From Myxococcota bacterium (GTDB taxonomy: Bacteria > Myxococcota_A > Bradymonadia > UBA7976 > UBA1532): a stretch of DNA of 39,443 nucleotides. The notes beneath the pieces are model-generated. The model was given only the letters and a program-made list of their open reading frames with translations. It did no database searches and was not told where the DNA came from. Both the position numbers and the translations under genes were made by a program. Positions 37,935 to 39,443 of this stretch are shown here, in pieces. The stretch spans positions 1-39,443 of the forward strand of contig CAUJDF010000055.1 of assembly GCA_963169045.1 (NCBI GenBank), read 5' to 3'. Numbering within the stretch: position 1 is the first letter of the stretch; each line of letters starts with the position of its first letter.

Positions 37935-38243
37935 TTATCTGGGGACGCGGAGGATCTCGCGCGGATCGGGCGGGGGCGGCGCGGACGTCGCGCGGGGCAG
38001 CGGACGCTCCGGCTCGGGCAGCACCTCCGGCGGCGGCCACGTCGGGACGAAGCGTCGCATCGGCATCTCGATCGCGAGTTGGATGCCGCAGACGCAGTGC
38101 GTGCAGCTGGGCGGGCAGGGCGCCTCGCGCTCTTCATCGGGGCACGACTCGCCGCAGTCCTCGGACGGCGTGAGGGCCGCCATCGCGCCCGTCACCTGGC
38201 CGACGAACAGGAAGAAGACGGCGAAGAAGAGCGCTCTGAGCAT
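37935..38243 (-). CDS. Small secreted Cys-rich protein
   Basis: A 102-residue protein with a clear signal peptide (hydrophobic 3-18, cleavage probably after AMA at 20-22). Six cysteines cluster at 30, 34, 43, 47, 50 and 52, ending in C-x2-C-x-C. A Pro-rich tail makes up residues 64-102. A GAGG lies before the ATG at 38241-38243. It is on the same strand as the metal-efflux genes, 186 nt before the lipoprotein gene, and may head the operon or have its own promoter. It resembles no named family to me; metal binding is inferred from Cys content and context. Confidence 0.7.
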   Translation of the reverse strand: MLRALFFAVFFLFVGQVTGAMAALTPSEDCGESCPDEEREAPCPPSCTHCVCGIQLAIEMPMRRFVPTWPPPEVLPEPERPLPRATSAPPPPDPREILRVPR

Positions 38244-38323
38244 GGGCCTCGACTCGGGCGAGCCTATGGCGCGTGCGGACGGCGGTCAAGTCGCGGCGCA
38301 GGGCGCGTCGGCCGCCGCCGATC

Positions 38324-38944
38324 TCAGGCGCCGAACGTCCCCGCGACGAAGCCGATCGGGAGCAGCCCCGGCAACGTCTCCTGCCGGTGGACCGAGAGGC
38401 CCGCCTCCTCGAGCGCACGCCGCAACGATGCGGTCGAGAACCGGCGCTGCCCGGGAAACCCGGTCATCGCCAGCACGCGCGAGAACACGCGCGAGAGCGC
38501 CGTCTCCTCATGACAGTACGTCGGTGCGACGAGCTTGCCCCCGGGCTTCAGGACGGCCCGCATCGCCGCGAGGGCCCCCGGCAGGTCGGGTAGCAGGTGC
38601 AGCACGTTGGCGCAGACGACCGCGTCGTAGGCGCCGGGCGCGTCGCCCAGCGCGTAGATGTCGCGCTCGGCGCACTCCACGTTGCCGATGCCTTCGCGCT
38701 CGAGACGCTGCCGCAGCATCGAGACCATCGCGGCCGAGTAGTCCGTGGCCACGACCCGCTCGGCGCTTCGCGCGATGGCCTCGGTCACGAGCCCCGTCCC
38801 CGCGGCGACCTCGAGCACGGAGCGTGCGCCGCTCGTCTCCTCGGCGACCAGCTCGAGCATCCGGGGCAGGGGCCGCCGCAGGATGGCGACCGAGCGGTCG
38901 TACTTGCGGGCGTGCCGCTCCCAATACGCGCGATCGGAGCCCAT
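38324..38944 (-). CDS. Class I SAM-dependent methyltransferase (UbiE/Methyltransf_11-like)
   Basis: A 206-residue methyltransferase. Motif I is VLEVAAGTGLVTEAI near residues 43-57. An acidic end of strand 2 (VVATDYSAAM), YDAVVCANVLHLLPD (motif II) and LKPGGKLVAPTY (motif III) follow in order. The ATG at 38942-38944 is preferred because GGAGG lies 9 nt upstream. An ATG 9 codons earlier has a poor site. Substrate is unknown; quinone, lipid or thiol/metalloid acceptors are possible for this group. It lies 80 nt upstream of the metal-efflux genes on the same strand and could be co-transcribed with them. Confidence 0.85.
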   Translation of the reverse strand: MGSDRAYWERHARKYDRSVAILRRPLPRMLELVAEETSGARSVLEVAAGTGLVTEAIARSAERVVATDYSAAMVSMLRQRLEREGIGNVECAERDIYALGDAPGAYDAVVCANVLHLLPDLPGALAAMRAVLKPGGKLVAPTYCHEETALSRVFSRVLAMTGFPGQRRFSTASLRRALEEAGLSVHRQETLPGLLPIGFVAGTFGA

Positions 38945-39046
38945 GTGTTCGCTCCTCCCATCCGCAGCCATCGGTTGAAGTCGCCGCCCGGGTGAACCCG
39001 ACGTCGTCAGAAGCGGCTACGGAGGGTAGCGACGGTCCAGAAATGC

Positions 39047-39073
39047 GAAAGCCCCGGGATTACCGGGGCTTTC
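39047..39073 (-). terminator. Terminator hairpin beside the tRNA fragment
   Basis: GAAAGCCCCGG (39047-39057) pairs perfectly over 11 bp with its complement at 39063-39073 around a 5-nt loop. On the minus strand it lies 3 nt past the tRNA 3' end and is followed by GCATTTCT, so it was probably the native terminator of that tRNA gene. Confidence 0.65.
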
Positions 39074-39076
39074 ATC

Positions 39077-39120
39077 GGAGCGGGACACGGGATTCGAACC
39101 CGCGACTTTCAGCTTGGGAA
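39077..39120 (-). tRNA. 3' half of tRNA-Gly(CCC), probable attachment-site remnant
   Basis: Read on the minus strand, this 44-nt segment runs from the anticodon loop TTCCCAA to the 3' end. It has the anticodon-stem 3' strand GCTGA, variable AAGTC, T-arm GCGGG-TTCGAAT-CCCGT, acceptor strand GTCCCGC, discriminator T and CCG. It matches the 3' half of common tRNA-Gly(CCC) genes. The sequence 5' of the loop does not complete the anticodon stem, D-arm or acceptor. The break falls exactly at the anticodon-loop edge, a classic crossover point for tyrosine-recombinase elements. No intact copy is in the window. Confidence 0.7.
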
Positions 39121-39201
39121 CCCCTTTGGCGGCCGTAACCCATTGAAATCACGTGGTGTCGGACTGCGTCCTGGGCGTCCGAAGACGGCTTCGGCGGGCG
39201 A

Positions 39202-39225
39202 AACGTCTTCAGGAACGTCTTCAGG
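39202..39225. repeat. Tandem 12-bp repeat near the tRNA break
   Basis: AACGTCTTCAGG occurs twice in perfect tandem (39202-39213 and 39214-39225). Short direct repeats close to an att core can be arm-type integrase or excisionase sites, which is a guess here. Confidence 0.5.
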
Positions 39226-39342
39226 ACTTCAACGGCTGCCGACGGCCGAGTTGACGCCGACCAGCTGGGCGGGGGCTCCGCTCCTCTCTCGGTTCTCGGC
39301 ACCTCAGACTCGGGTTTCGCCATTTTGGCGGTAGACAGGGCC

Positions 39343-39398
39343 GGACGGTCCCGTGATGTTGGCGTTACCACACGTTCAACAGCCACGGGAGACCGTCC
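39343..39398 (+). promoter_or_regulatory. Hairpin that includes the ribosome-binding site of the edge ORF
   Basis: GGACGGTCCCGTG (39343-39355) can pair with CACGGGAGACCGTCC (39384-39398), with a 2-nt bulge. The right arm contains the GGGAGA that would serve as ribosome-binding site for the GTG at 39399. Transcripts entering from the left would fold and hide this site. Confidence 0.4.
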
Positions 39399-39443
39399 GT
39401 GCCCGAGCCGAGTGTAGCCGCCTTTCTCGACGCGTTCGAAGTC
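39399..39443 (+). CDS. Start of an ORF cut by the window edge (possible transposase)
   Basis: Fifteen codons from a GTG start, reading VPEPSVAAFLDAFEV, continue past the edge. A GGGAGA lies 6 nt upstream. The closeness to an inverted repeat and to a tRNA break suggests a transposase or other mobile-element gene, but the fragment is too short to assign. Confidence 0.35.
   Translation, partial: MPEPSVAAFLDAFEV

Larger units (their letters stand above)
39121..39443. mobile_element. Probable end of an integrated element or insertion sequence
   Basis: DNA right of the tRNA break has lower G+C than the rest of the window, a tandem 12-bp repeat, and an inverted repeat just before a new ORF that runs off the edge. 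No gene is supported from 39121 to 39398. A minus-strand frame across 39072-39386 reads into the tRNA and looks like a shadow. The reading as an integrated element rests on the tRNA scar plus these features; no transposase or integrase domain can be seen. Confidence 0.45.

Noticed and set aside
39072-39386. 104-codon minus-strand ORF at the right edge
   Set aside because: It reads through the tRNA T-arm at its end (GFESRVPLR), a typical shadow, and has no ribosome-binding site.

Overview
The window is very G+C-rich bacterial DNA (roughly 70% by eye) with dense, overlapping genes. An RND-type metal-efflux system, lipoproteins and a membrane-anchored thioredoxin point to a Gram-negative with two membranes. 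No rRNA or other marker gives a firm placement. A deltaproteobacterial, Myxococcota-like or related high-GC lineage is a guess from gene style only.

Left part (1-14.6 kb): a mixed set of mostly single genes. A regulator made only of two LuxR-type helix-turn-helix domains is divergent from a MerR regulator that carries the B12-binding signature of the CarH/LitR family. Then come a soluble hybrid histidine kinase and an RNA m5U-methyltransferase with an unusual pseudouridine-synthase-like tail. A 540-bp repeat-rich non-coding stretch separates these from a helical protein of unknown function. Next is a 772-residue protein that joins an isochorismatase-like domain, a small-molecule-kinase-like domain and a dual-specificity phosphatase. 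This is the most unusual single gene seen here. An MFS exporter coupled to a condensation-type acyltransferase, a YfcF-type glutathione transferase, an unknown protein and a YegD-type Hsp70 relative follow.

Centre (14.7-30.4 kb): one minus-strand run of 16 recognised genes for aromatic amino acid synthesis. In order of transcription they are trpE, trpG, trpD, trpC, trpF, trpB, trpA, aroA, an aroE-aroK fusion, aroB, aroC, pheA, an aminotransferase, tyrA, chorismate mutase and class II DAHP synthase. Nearly every junction is an ATGA/GTGA or short overlap. The two larger gaps are each spanned by a small ORF that touches or overlaps the next start. The set covers DAHP to chorismate and on to Trp, Phe and Tyr, except that no 3-dehydroquinate dehydratase is present. 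A divergent LysR regulator next to trpE is the likely controller.

Right part (31.4-39.0 kb): a PD-(D/E)XK-type nuclease family protein, then a minus-strand metal-efflux operon. In transcription order it encodes a small Cys-rich secreted protein, a lipoprotein with two C-x2-H-x6-C-x2-C modules, a CusB/CzcB-type adaptor lipoprotein that starts with two more such modules, a CzcA/CusA-type RND pump and a TlpA-like thioredoxin. A class I methyltransferase follows.

Right edge (39.05-39.44 kb): a terminator hairpin, then the 3' half of a tRNA-Gly(CCC) cut exactly at the anticodon loop. Beyond it are short tandem repeats and the first 15 codons of an ORF behind an RBS-containing hairpin. This looks like an attachment-site scar, with an integrated element or insertion sequence lying to the right.
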